Positions 1 to 7,490 of a DNA stretch of 64,000 bases are shown here, piece by piece; the stretch's first letter is position 1; every line of letters starts with the position of its first letter. The notes under the pieces are model-generated. The model saw only the letters and a list, made by a program, of their open reading frames with translations, was not told the DNA's origin and searched no databases. Origin of the DNA: Devosia epidermidihirudinis (GTDB lineage: Bacteria; Pseudomonadota; Alphaproteobacteria; Rhizobiales; Devosiaceae); NCBI RefSeq assembly GCF_000971295.1, contig NZ_LANJ01000004.1, positions 62,001-126,000 of the forward strand, written 5' to 3'. The position numbers and the translations under genes are program-made.

Positions 1-1577
1 TTGGCGATGGTGTGGAGCGTGCCGCCCACCTGATCGACCAGCACCTTCTGGGCTTCGCGGAAGCTTGAAATGTAGCTGGCATTGCCATTGCCGGTCTGCG
101 CCAGGGCCTGCATGGTCGAGTCGTTGATGCCCCGGCCAAAACCGAGCACCGACAGGGTGATGCCGCTTTCGCGCTTGGCCTTGATGAAAGTTTCCAGCGC
201 CTTGGGGTCATCGATACCGACATTGAAATCGCCATCGGTCGCCAGGATCACCCTATTGGCGCCACCGGCCACCCGGGCCTGTTCGGCAAGGCGATAGGCG
301 AGCGTGATGCCCTCCGAGCCCGCAGTCGTCCCGTAGGGCTTGAGCTCGCCCAAGGCGCTCAAAATCTTGGCCTTTTCAGTGGCCTTGGTCGGCTCCAGCA
401 CCACACCGGCCGAGCCGGCATAGGCGACGATGGAGACCGTGTCGTCAGCACCCAGCTGATCGACCAGCAGGCCGAAGGCGCGCTGCAACAGCGGCAGCTT
501 GTCCGGTGAATCCATCGACCCCGATGTGTCGATCAGGAACACCAGATTGGCAGGCTTGGTCTCTTCAGCGGGTGGGATATAGCCCTTGATGCCGATCTGC
601 AGCAGCTGCGTCTTGGCGTTCCACGGCGTTGGATAGACTGCAACGGTCGGCTGGAACGGTACGGCGGCGCTTTCGGCAGGCGCGTAGTCATAGGGGAAAT
701 AATTGATCATTTCCTCGATGCGCACCGCGTCGGGCGCAGGCACTTCGCCCCCCTCGATCAGACGGCGCGCATAGGCATAGCTGGCCGTATCCACATCGAG
801 CGAGAAGGTCGAAACCGGATCAGTCGCGGCCACCTTGAGCCGCTGTTCGGCAAAGCTGGCGAACTGATCGGAGGGCTGCGCAACAGTTTGTGTCTGCACC
901 GTCGAATTGAGGGCAATGGGTCTGGCGGGGGCCGAGGCGCCCCCAAATGCGGCGGCACCGGAGTTGACCGTGCGCTTGGTGTCCACTCCTGGAGGGGCGA
1001 GACGGTCAATCGTTGGCGCCGCCTCCATCTGGGCAGCGTCGGCCACAGGCGCACTTGCCTGATTGGCCAATGATGCGTCCTGCGCCGGTTCGGCAGCGAC
1101 AGGTTCAGCGGGAGCGGGCGAAACTGGCGCCTTCGTCGTCGGCGCGGACGGCCGGGAACTTGGTGCTGGCGAGACCATTGAGGGAACGCGCGCGGCGGCG
1201 TCCGGAATAGGCTCGTCCTGGGGCTTTGGAGCATCCGCCACAACGATCGGCGCGCGCTCGGAGGTGTCGGCCGGGGTCATCGAGGTCGACGAATAGAGCT
1301 GATAGCCGAGCGGCACGATCAGCAGGGCAATGGCGACCGTGCCGATGGGAATGCGCATGTCCATGATCTTGATCCCTTTCAAGGATGAGATGATGGAGCT
1401 GAGACGGCCACTCGCGCCGTATCCTTTGGTTGGCGCTGTCGTTTTTTCAGTTTTCTGCGCGGCCTCGAATGCCGCCATGCCAGCCAGCATCGCCCGCTTG
1501 CGCGCATCGGTGCGCGGATCGGGCGCGTTGGCGCCTTTCAGCTGGTCGAACGGGTTGTCGTTGAAGTCGTCGCTCAT
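1..1577 (-). CDS. YfbK-type VWA-domain membrane protein, C-terminus beyond window edge
   Basis: The frame is open from an ATG at 1577 to the window edge, so only the first 525 residues are seen. A short cytoplasmic tail (about 1-74) precedes one membrane helix (about 76-95) and a Pro/Ala-rich linker (about 96-220). A YfbK N-terminal-type region follows, then a von Willebrand A domain (about 345-510) with an intact MIDAS motif DTSGSMDSP starting at residue 350. The end resembles the start of the family's C-terminal DUF3520, which is cut off. The ATG overlaps the sigma-factor stop by 4 bp (ATGA), so the two are translationally coupled. I infer a membrane sensor or regulator partner of that sigma factor, possibly with an anti-sigma tail. 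Family assignment is firm; the role is not. Confidence 0.85.
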   Translation of the reverse strand, partial: MSDDFNDNPFDQLKGANAPDPRTDARKRAMLAGMAAFEAAQKTEKTTAPTKGYGASGRLSSIISSLKGIKIMDMRIPIGTVAIALLIVPLGYQLYSSTSMTPADTSERAPIVVADAPKPQDEPIPDAAARVPSMVSPAPSSRPSAPTTKAPVSPAPAEPVAAEPAQDASLANQASAPVADAAQMEAAPTIDRLAPPGVDTKRTVNSGAAAFGGASAPARPIALNSTVQTQTVAQPSDQFASFAEQRLKVAATDPVSTFSLDVDTASYAYARRLIEGGEVPAPDAVRIEEMINYFPYDYAPAESAAVPFQPTVAVYPTPWNAKTQLLQIGIKGYIPPAEETKPANLVFLIDTSGSMDSPDKLPLLQRAFGLLVDQLGADDTVSIVAYAGSAGVVLEPTKATEKAKILSALGELKPYGTTAGSEGITLAYRLAEQARVAGGANRVILATDGDFNVGIDDPKALETFIKAKRESGITLSVLGFGRGINDSTMQALAQTGNGNASYISSFREAQKVLVDQVGGTLHTIA

Positions 1578-2143
1578 AGCAGCCCCCTCAGGGTCTTGCG
1601 CGCCTCATGGACATGGAAGGACACGGTCGCTTCCTTGATGCCCATGATGTCGGCCGCCGCCGCGTGGCTCAATTCCTCCGCATAGACCAGCAGCACCGCG
1701 TCGCGCTGCTTTTCCGGCAATTGCCGCACCGCCGCCCAGAGCTGATTGTTGGTCGCCGCCTCTTCCTGATCGGCCGGGTGATCCTCGGGACTCACCTCGG
1801 CGAAGGCGCTGGCATATTTGCCGCGTCGGCTGGAGGCGCGCTGCATGTCGCGCACTGCATTGAGCGTGATGCGATAGACCCAGCTGGAAAACGCCGAGCG
1901 ACCATCAAATCCGGCAATGGCACTTCCCAGCTTCACACACACATCCTGCGCAATATCTTCGGCATCGGTGCGGTTGCCGCACCATTTCCAGGCCGTGCGG
2001 TGGATGAGATCGTAGTGATCTTCCAGCAATTCGCCGAACGCCGCGGCATCGCCATTCTGGGCGCGCACAACCAGCGCCCGCGTTATCGCGGCCGTCGGGT
2101 CGATTGGCGCTGCGGCAGTCAGTCCCATCACCGGTGCATGCAC
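1574..2143 (-). CDS. ECF-type RNA polymerase sigma factor
   Basis: This 189-residue protein has the two-domain layout of ECF sigma factors. Region 2 covers about residues 28-95, with the helix LLEDHYDLIHRTAWKW and the DAEDIAQDV motif. Region 4 covers about 130-185, with LPEKQRDAVLL and a helix-turn-helix ending in SFHVHEARKTL. It should direct core RNA polymerase to a small stress or envelope regulon. The start is uncertain: the longest frame begins with GTG at 2143, and an ATG lies at 2128. Its stop overlaps the VWA gene start. No classical ChrR or RskA anti-sigma gene is visible, which leaves the VWA membrane protein as the obvious candidate regulator (inference). Confidence 0.9.
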   Translation of the reverse strand: MHAPVMGLTAAAPIDPTAAITRALVVRAQNGDAAAFGELLEDHYDLIHRTAWKWCGNRTDAEDIAQDVCVKLGSAIAGFDGRSAFSSWVYRITLNAVRDMQRASSRRGKYASAFAEVSPEDHPADQEEAATNNQLWAAVRQLPEKQRDAVLLVYAEELSHAAAADIMGIKEATVSFHVHEARKTLRGLL

Positions 2144-2235
2144 TCGTGCTTACCTATCACCACACCTTAGTGGTAAGACGGCGCTGCGCACCCACTCCTT
2201 TGGGTCCATCCGCAGATATTTTAAGAGGCAGTCTC

Positions 2236-2439
2236 ATGGACGAGAAAAAGCTGGGCCCATTCACGCCGACACCCGGCCGCATCATGCTGGTGGCACTCGG
2301 TGTGCTGCTCGTCATCATCGCCATTTCGACCTCAATGGGCGGCATCAACGCCTACCAGTCCCTGCGCGAAGCCAATGCGGCGGCGACATCAGGGGAAGCA
2401 ACGGCCGAGGGTGCGGCTGAGGCGCCCCCCGCTCAATAG
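2236..2439 (+). CDS. Small single-pass membrane protein
   Basis: This 67-residue protein starts at an ATG preceded by AAGAGG at a good distance. A longer reading from 2104 lacks such a site. A short polar N-terminus (about 1-15) leads into one hydrophobic helix (about 17-36, VALGVLLVIIAISTSMGG) and an Ala/Glu-rich tail. It is transcribed divergently from the ECF sigma factor with about 90 bp between starts, so it may be a target or part of the same module. I do not recognise a family. Confidence 0.6.
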   Translation: MDEKKLGPFTPTPGRIMLVALGVLLVIIAISTSMGGINAYQSLREANAAATSGEATAEGAAEAPPAQ

Positions 2440-2447
2440 GCAAAGAG

Positions 2448-2531
2448 ACCTCATGGTGAGCGTGTCGAACCACGAGGTCGCACGCGCCGATATTGCCACG
2501 ACCTCGTCCTTCGACAGGCTCAGGATGAGGT
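2448..2531. repeat. Two tandem REP-like palindromes
   Basis: Positions 2448-2478 and 2501-2531 are each a roughly 31-bp imperfect palindrome. Arms are ACCTCATGGT/ACCACGAGGT and ACCTCGTCCT/AGGATGAGGT, and both share a GTGTCGA or TTCGACAGG-type core. They lie between convergent genes. This is the layout of a BIME-like intergenic repeat pair; genome-wide copy number cannot be seen here. Confidence 0.65.
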
Positions 2532-2552
2532 CTACTGCCGAGTGAGGACAGG

Positions 2553-2573
2553 CCCGCGGAGCAAGTCCGCGGG
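2553..2573. repeat. Perfect 8-bp stem hairpin (REP core or terminator)
   Basis: CCCGCGGA, the loop GCAAG and TCCGCGGG form a perfect hairpin just past the mnmA stop. No T-tract follows on either strand, so a Rho-independent terminator is doubtful. A related element, identical at 17 of 20 positions, sits at 30247-30266, which favours a dispersed repeat family. Confidence 0.5.
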
Positions 2574-2588
2574 AATTGGTTGTGAGGG

Positions 2589-3740
2589 CTAAGCCGCAAA
2601 TACCGCTGGCACGGCCTCGGCGATGAAGCCGCCGCCCCAGACTTCAGAAGTTCCGGTGTCGTCAGCGTAGAAGACGCAGGCCTGGCCCGGCGAGATGCCG
2701 TATTCGCCAGAGACGAGCGTCACATAGACATCCTCGCCGCGCATCTGGATCACAGCGGGCTGCGGTCCACGCGTCGAGCGCACCTTGACCTCAACCGGCG
2801 CGCCATTGCCCGCGCTCAGTTCGGCCAGCGGACGACCGCCCAGCCAATTCACATCGCGCAATCGCACCGTATGTGTCTTGAGCGCCTCACGCGGTCCCAC
2901 GATCACCCGGCCCGTCTTGTGCTCGAGCTTGACCACATAGAGGGGCTCTCCGGCTGCAACGCCGAGGCCTTTGCGCTGGCCCACGGTGTAGTTGACGATG
3001 CCCTCATGGGTGCCCAACACGCGACCATCGAGATGAACGATCTCACCAGTGGCGACGGCCTCAGGGTGCATCTTGCGGATGATATCGGCATACTTGCCCT
3101 GCGGCACAAAGCAGATGTCCTGGCTGTCGTGCTTTTCGGCAATCTCCAGCCCCATTTCACGGGCCAGCTCACGCACTTCGGCCTTGCCCATGCCGCCCAA
3201 CGGGAAGCGCAGATAGTCGAGCTGTTCCTGCGTAGTGGCGAACAGGAAGTAGGTCTGGTCGCGTTCACTATCGACTGGGCGGAACAACTGACGCCGTCCG
3301 TCTTCGCCGAGGCGGCTCTGAACATAATGGCCGGTGGCCAGCGCGTCGGCGCCGAGATCCTGCGCCACCGCCATCAGGTCGACGAACTTGACCGACTGGT
3401 TACAGGCAATGCACGGCACCGGCGTTTCGCCCTGCTGATAGGCATTGGCGAAAGGGGCGATCACGCTCTTTTTGAAGCGCTCTTCATAGTCGAGCACATA
3501 ATGGGGAATGCCCAGCGTTGCGGCCACGCGGCGCGCATCGTGGATGTCCTGCCCGGCGCAGCACGCGCCTTTGCGGAAGGTAGCCTCGCCATGATCGTAA
3601 AGCTGGAGGGTGACCCCAACCACATCATAGCCCTGCCGGGCGAGAAGCCCCGCAACAACCGAGGAGTCAACGCCCCCAGACATCGCCACAACAATGCGCG
3701 TGTCTTCGGGACGCTTGGCGATATCAAGCGAATTCAACAT
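2589..3740 (-). CDS. mnmA: tRNA-specific 2-thiouridylase MnmA
   Basis: This cytoplasmic enzyme of 383 residues uses ATP and persulfide sulfur to thiolate U34 of tRNA Lys, Glu and Gln. The PP-loop SGGVDSS is at residues 21-27. The catalytic cysteines are expected in [13 protein letters not shown] and PCIACN segments, followed by the [10 protein letters not shown] motif and a C-terminal beta-barrel. Length is normal for the family. The ATG at 3740 is the natural start. The gene stands alone, convergent with the small membrane protein gene and divergent from fliK. Confidence 0.96.
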   Translation of the reverse strand: MLNSLDIAKRPEDTRIVVAMSGGVDSSVVAGLLARQGYDVVGVTLQLYDHGEATFRKGACCAGQDIHDARRVAATLGIPHYVLDYEERFKKSVIAPFANAYQQGETPVPCIACNQSVKFVDLMAVAQDLGADALATGHYVQSRLGEDGRRQLFRPVDSERDQTYFLFATTQEQLDYLRFPLGGMGKAEVRELAREMGLEIAEKHDSQDICFVPQGKYADIIRKMHPEAVATGEIVHLDGRVLGTHEGIVNYTVGQRKGLGVAAGEPLYVVKLEHKTGRVIVGPREALKTHTVRLRDVNWLGGRPLAELSAGNGAPVEVKVRSTRGPQPAVIQMRGEDVYVTLVSGEYGISPGQACVFYADDTGTSEVWGGGFIAEAVPAVFAA

Positions 3741-3815
3741 GGTTCCAGTATCCGGGTGGGTTCAAGGGCCAGCGGACGAATAAGGGTCGGTGCATACCCC
3801 TTTCCCTCCCCGCTC

Positions 3816-3846
3816 GCAAGATTTGCCCGGCAGGATTTGCCGCAGG
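3816..3846. promoter_or_regulatory. Candidate FlbD (ftr-like) operator, tandem
   Basis: Two 14-bp-spaced copies of GCARGATTTGCC occur (3816-3827 and 3830-3841). The second is part of the dyad CCGGCA-GGATT-TGCCGC (3827-3843). The same dyad, CCGGCA-GAATT-TGCCGG, recurs at 7393-7409 before fliF. It lies about 85-100 bp upstream of the sigma-54 promoter of fliK, the normal place for an enhancer. The link to FlbD rests on context and on my memory of the Caulobacter ftr elements. Confidence 0.5.
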
Positions 3847-3926
3847 GCCGACACTGCAAACCGCTCGGGCCGAGCACTCTGAAGCCAAGCCACTGATTCA
3901 GCGGTGATTTTTTGAAAATTCCCGAC

Positions 3927-3943
3927 TTGGCAAGGCGCTTGCA
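3927..3943 (+). promoter_or_regulatory. Sigma-54 promoter of fliK-flgD
   Basis: TTGGCAAGGCGCTTGCA has the invariant GG (3929-3930) and GC (3941-3942) separated by exactly 10 nt, matching the -24/-12 consensus TTGGCAC-N5-TTGCA closely. Transcription would start near 3954, about 30 bp before the fliK start. A sigma-54 activator (FlbD) is encoded in the same cluster. Confidence 0.75.
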
Positions 3944-3982
3944 TTTGAAGGTGGTGGATTCGTCTTTCCTAGGACTGCGTTC

Positions 3983-5434
3983 TTGGCCTCTCACCTGACT
4001 GTCACTGTTTCATCTGCCGCTGGCTTTGTCAGCAAGGGCCTCAATGGTCAGGCCAGCGCCGATCCGCGCCGGGGCAATGACTTTGCCAATCTGCTCAGCG
4101 CATCGAACGCCGCGCCCCCGAGCCCGCGCAGCTCTGAGGCGCGCAAGAGCGACGTCAGCAATGACTCCTCGGGCAGCGAGCGACGCGAAGACCCCGAAGC
4201 GGTCGCCGCCCCCGTCGAGGCCCGCGCACCGATCCAGAACCAGTTTGACCCGCAGGCCGAGATGGCCGATCTGGTCGCCAATCTTTCTCAGCTTAAAAGC
4301 GCGCTGGATGCCGGCCAGCCGATCGATCCCGAGCTGCTCAAGCGCATCGACGCCGCGCTGCAGAACCTGGCGAGCGCGCTCAATATCGATCTGTCTGACG
4401 TTCCCAGCCTCGACAATCTCAAAAACCTGCTGGCAAGCGTTCCCGATGATGGCAGTTTCGGCGACCAGCTGAACAAGGCGTTGGGGCCACTGGCCGAGGG
4501 CATGCGCAACGGTCAGGCGGTCACCGACGGCGACAATGCCGACCTGCTAAAATCAGTCGGCGACAAGCTGGCGGCACTGCTCAAGGCCGTGAACAGCAAC
4601 CAGACCCAGGAACTGGACGGGCTCGGCGAAGACGAAGCGCTCAAGGCCGCCCTGGCCAAACTGGCCCTGCCCGCCACCAAGATCGAAACCGCTGCGACGG
4701 CGCAGCCTCTGGCAACGCCCGAGCTCAAGCTGACCGAGCCCGTGCTGGCCGGCAAAACCGCCGAGACGGCTCCCGCAGCTGCCCCGCTCGAGGCCAAGCC
4801 GAGCCTTGCCCCGCGCAGCGACAGCGCCCGCAAGGACACCACTGGCGACGACAAGTCGGGCAAGTCCAAGCAGGACGCCGGCCCAGCCACGCCCAAGACG
4901 GAAACTGTCGACCCGACCGTGGCCGCTGGCCAGCAACAGCCAACGCGCATCGAAGCGGCCGTGGTGGCGCGGCCTGTGGTCGCTGGCTACCAGACCAGCC
5001 AGCAGCAGCTCAACCTGCCCCAGATCGCCTTTGAACTGGTGCGTCAGGTCAGCGAAGGCACCTCGCGCTTCCAGATCCGGCTCGATCCAGCCGAACTCGG
5101 CCGCGTCGACGTGCGGCTCGACATCGACAAATCCGGCCAGGTAACGGCCCGCCTGACGGTGGAAAAGGCTGAAACGCTCGATCTGATGCAGCGCGACCAG
5201 CGTGGGCTGGAAAAGGCCTTGCAGCAGGCGGGCCTGGATAGCGCCAAGACCAATCTCGAGTTCTCGCTCAAACAGAACCCGTTTAGCGGCGGCCAGCAGC
5301 AGGGGCAGGATGGCTCGAACCGTCATGCCCTGTCGAATAGCCGGGCAAACGCCGAAGCGGACGAGGCACCCGCTCCCACCATTAACCTCTATCGCGGCAG
5401 CCTTTCGGCCAGCGGCGTCAACATCATCGCGTAA
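3983..5434 (+). CDS. fliK: Flagellar hook-length control protein FliK
   Basis: FliK measures the hook and switches the export apparatus from hook to filament substrates. This 483-residue protein has a long low-complexity, Ala/Glu/Lys-rich N-terminal two thirds. The conserved Flg_hook C-terminal domain is at about 345-440, including RFQIRLDPAELGRVDVRLDI and a Gln-rich tail. The TTG start at 3983 has AGGA eight bases upstream, and no better ATG exists near it. It is followed 11 bp later by flgD. The sequence before the domain is typical of the family's poor conservation. Confidence 0.88.
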   Translation: MASHLTVTVSSAAGFVSKGLNGQASADPRRGNDFANLLSASNAAPPSPRSSEARKSDVSNDSSGSERREDPEAVAAPVEARAPIQNQFDPQAEMADLVANLSQLKSALDAGQPIDPELLKRIDAALQNLASALNIDLSDVPSLDNLKNLLASVPDDGSFGDQLNKALGPLAEGMRNGQAVTDGDNADLLKSVGDKLAALLKAVNSNQTQELDGLGEDEALKAALAKLALPATKIETAATAQPLATPELKLTEPVLAGKTAETAPAAAPLEAKPSLAPRSDSARKDTTGDDKSGKSKQDAGPATPKTETVDPTVAAGQQQPTRIEAAVVARPVVAGYQTSQQQLNLPQIAFELVRQVSEGTSRFQIRLDPAELGRVDVRLDIDKSGQVTARLTVEKAETLDLMQRDQRGLEKALQQAGLDSAKTNLEFSLKQNPFSGGQQQGQDGSNRHALSNSRANAEADEAPAPTINLYRGSLSASGVNIIA

Positions 5435-5445
5435 GGATAGATATC

Positions 5446-6168
5446 ATGGCCGTTGATGGCGTTTCCGGTAGCTCCAGTTCGCAGATGCAAAATTCGCGCA
5501 ACACCATCGCGCAGAACTTTGACACCTTCCTCAGCATTCTGACCACGCAGTTGCGCAACCAGAACCCGCTGGATCCGCTCGACACCAACCAGTTCACCGC
5601 ACAGCTGGTGCAGTTCACCGGCGTGGAGCAGCAGCTCAAGACCAATGAGTTTCTCGAGACGCTGATGCTGAGCGGCCAGAACTCGGCCAAGGCCGACGCT
5701 GTCTCTTATATTGGCAAGCAGGTGACGGCCTCGGGCAAGACCGGCTCGCTGACCAAGGATGAAGCGGTGTTCTGGGCCTATAACGCGCCCACCAATATCG
5801 CCAACGCCACGGTGACCATAAAGAACGCTCAGGGCAATGTCGTCTATTCCGAGACTGGCTCGCTGAAGTCCGGCCCCGGCACGTTCCGCTGGGATGGCAT
5901 TGGCTCCGATGGCAGCCCGCTGCCAGAAGGTGTCTACACCATCGATATCAAGGGAACGAACTCGGCGGGCACCGGCGTCAACGTCAGCACCTCGACCATG
6001 GGCATCGTCACCGCCGTGGATTTCAGCGGCAAGGTGCCGATGCTGACCGTGGGGCAGAACAAGGTCGCTCTGGTGGATGTGATGGACGTGCGCGTGGCTC
6101 CCACCACCCCGACTCCACCCCCTGCAACAACGCCTGACGACAAGGACAAGGAAGAAGACCAGGCCTAA
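5446..6168 (+). CDS. flgD: Flagellar hook-capping protein FlgD
   Basis: FlgD caps the growing hook and guides FlgE assembly outside the cell. The 240-residue protein shows the N-terminal FlgD signature (about 20-75: FLSILTTQLRNQNPLDPLD, then QFTAQLVQFTGVEQQL). The FlgD Ig/Tudor-like region follows (about 85-205), with TFRWDGIGSDGSPLPEGVY. A charged Pro-rich tail ends it. It sits 11 bp after fliK in one operon under the sigma-54 promoter, as expected for late-class hook genes. Confidence 0.95.
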   Translation: MAVDGVSGSSSSQMQNSRNTIAQNFDTFLSILTTQLRNQNPLDPLDTNQFTAQLVQFTGVEQQLKTNEFLETLMLSGQNSAKADAVSYIGKQVTASGKTGSLTKDEAVFWAYNAPTNIANATVTIKNAQGNVVYSETGSLKSGPGTFRWDGIGSDGSPLPEGVYTIDIKGTNSAGTGVNVSTSTMGIVTAVDFSGKVPMLTVGQNKVALVDVMDVRVAPTTPTPPPATTPDDKDKEEDQA

Positions 6169-6197
6169 GTCCAATCTGGCTCTGTCTTTATGTCTCA

Positions 6198-6219
6198 CCC
6201 CGCCGCATCGTCGGCGGGG
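6198..6219 (+). terminator. Hairpin after flgD
   Basis: CCCCGCCG and CGGCGGGG form a perfect 8-bp stem around a 6-nt loop, 30 bp past the flgD stop. There is no clear T-run, so termination may be weak or Rho-assisted. Confidence 0.5.
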
Positions 6220-6381
6220 TCACCGTGTGATGAGCAATAGTGTCCCGCTCTGTGGCGAACACCGATTCAATACCTTGAAATTCCAGCTCATTCTTAACCT
6301 GTTGTAAGTTTCCCCTTAGCTGAATTTTAAGGCCACTGGCCTACTCTCAAGCTCATATGGTCAGGTTGAGTAGAGAGTAAA

Positions 6382-6660
6382 ATGACCGTACAAATGCGTC
6401 CTCGCGTTAAGTACGTAATCGGACCGGACGGAAGTCCGCTCACGATCGCAGATCTTCCCCCCGCTAATACGCGGAGGTGGGTCATTCGCCGTAAAGCCGA
6501 AGTCGTCGCAGCAGTGCGCGGCGGTTTGCTAAGCCTCGAAGAGGCCTGTGACCGCTATACTCTGAGCGTCGATGAATTTCTCAACTGGCAGGCCGCCATC
6601 GACAAGCACGGGCTTGCCGGTTTGCGAACCACCTGGATCCAGCACTACCGCGAAGGGTAA
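6382..6660 (+). CDS. sciP: CtrA inhibitor SciP (DUF1153)
   Basis: This 92-residue protein belongs to DUF1153, the family of Caulobacter SciP, a helix-turn-helix protein that binds CtrA and blocks activation of CtrA targets in early S phase. The conserved core is visible: YVIGPDGSPLTIADLPP, then RRWVIRRKAEVVAAV and the C-terminal WQAAIDKHGL. The ATG at 6382 is the only sensible start. It lies between flgD and fliF, the same place I recall in Caulobacter. Upstream are a TTAACCTGTTGTAAG stretch (6294-6308), which resembles a degenerate CtrA box, and one GATTC at 6264. Confidence 0.9.
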   Translation: MTVQMRPRVKYVIGPDGSPLTIADLPPANTRRWVIRRKAEVVAAVRGGLLSLEEACDRYTLSVDEFLNWQAAIDKHGLAGLRTTWIQHYREG

Positions 6661-6698
6661 GTGCCGACCGTCCGATGGACGGACGGTTACCCAAATTC

Positions 6699-6733
6699 AA
6701 AGCCCGCTCAGACTTCGGTCCGGCGGGCTTTGC
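6699..6733. terminator. Bidirectional terminator between sciP and GST gene
   Basis: AAAGCCCGC (6699-6707) pairs with GCGGGCTTT (6723-6731). The hairpin has A-rich and T-rich flanks, so it can serve both convergent genes. A second small dyad, ACCGTCC/GGACGGT, sits just before it at 6667-6687. Confidence 0.75.
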
Positions 6734-6743
6734 TATATCTGGC

Positions 6744-7376
6744 CTATGGCGTTTGTGTGGTCATCCAGCGCGCCCCTTCGGGCCGCTGCTTGAGGCGTTC
6801 ATAATAGTCGCCCACCACCGGAAACGCCTTGCGCTCCAGCGGCATCGAGAACCAGCGATGCACCGACAGGCCCAGCGCGATATCGGCGATGGTGAACTGG
6901 TCACCGGCGACAAACGCCTCGCCCTGCTCCAGATGGCCTTCCAGGATCTCCATCTTGCCGGTCCACTTGGTCATGGCATCGCCAATCCGGGCCGGATCGT
7001 CATAACCCGGGGTCTTGCGGATCATCGCCTGCACGGCATAGCTCCATGACGGCCCCAGCTCGGATGACTGCCAGCCCAGCCATTGCTGCGCCCGCGCCCG
7101 CAATTGCGGATCGGCCGGCAGCAGATGGCCCGAGCCATCCTTGTCGGCAAGATAGTTCAGGATCGCATTGCTTTCCCACAGCACGAAGTCGCCGTCGAGC
7201 AGCACCGGCACCTGGCCATTGGGGTTGAGGGCCAGAAACTCCGGCACGTTGGGGTCGCGCAACGGCAGGCCCCAATCGTCCCGCTCATAGGCCAGCCCTA
7301 GCTCGCCCAGCCCCCACAGCACCTTGCGCACATTGATCGAGGTCACACGCCCCAAAACCCGCATCATTCCGTTCAT
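6744..7376 (-). CDS. Glutathione S-transferase family protein
   Basis: This 210-residue soluble protein has a thioredoxin-like N-terminal domain (about 5-80), with SINVRKVLWGLGELGL, NPNGQVPVL and the glutathione-binding WESNAILNYL. An all-helical C-terminal domain follows (about 90-205). It probably conjugates or reduces electrophiles with glutathione; the substrate cannot be told. It interrupts the flagellar block on the opposite strand. Its start region abuts the fliF control region, so the two promoters are close. Confidence 0.9.
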   Translation of the reverse strand: MNGMMRVLGRVTSINVRKVLWGLGELGLAYERDDWGLPLRDPNVPEFLALNPNGQVPVLLDGDFVLWESNAILNYLADKDGSGHLLPADPQLRARAQQWLGWQSSELGPSWSYAVQAMIRKTPGYDDPARIGDAMTKWTGKMEILEGHLEQGEAFVAGDQFTIADIALGLSVHRWFSMPLERKAFPVVGDYYERLKQRPEGARWMTTQTP

Positions 7377-7391
7377 CCTTTTTCAACCGCA

Positions 7392-7411
7392 CCCGGCAGA
7401 ATTTGCCGGAT
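7392..7411. promoter_or_regulatory. ftr-like dyad in the fliF promoter region
   Basis: CCCGGCAGAATTTGCCGGAT contains the perfect dyad CCGGCA-N5-TGCCGG. It is the same motif found upstream of the fliK sigma-54 promoter. It lies 40 bp upstream of a CtrA-like box and 100-135 bp before the fliF start. In Caulobacter FlbD represses fliF through such a site; the same role is inferred here. Confidence 0.5.
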
Positions 7412-7432
7412 TTAGCAAAGTGCCACCAATAG

Positions 7433-7448
7433 TTAAGACAAAATTTAC
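7433..7448 (+). promoter_or_regulatory. Candidate CtrA box before fliF
   Basis: TTAAGACAAAATTTAC reads as TTAA-N8-TTAC, one base longer and one base off the CtrA consensus TTAA-N7-TTAAC. The AT-rich stretch stands out in its GC-rich surroundings. Position and gene order match CtrA-controlled fliF in Caulobacter. Confidence 0.35.
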
Positions 7449-7490
7449 CATCTGGTAGGTAATTTTTGCCCATCGACCGACAAAGCGTGT

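Noticed and set aside
2871..3896. Long plus-strand open frame (341 codons) opposite mnmA
   Set aside because: It is a mirror of a well-conserved gene in GC-rich DNA, has no recognisable domain, and has Arg/His/Gly-rich shadow composition.
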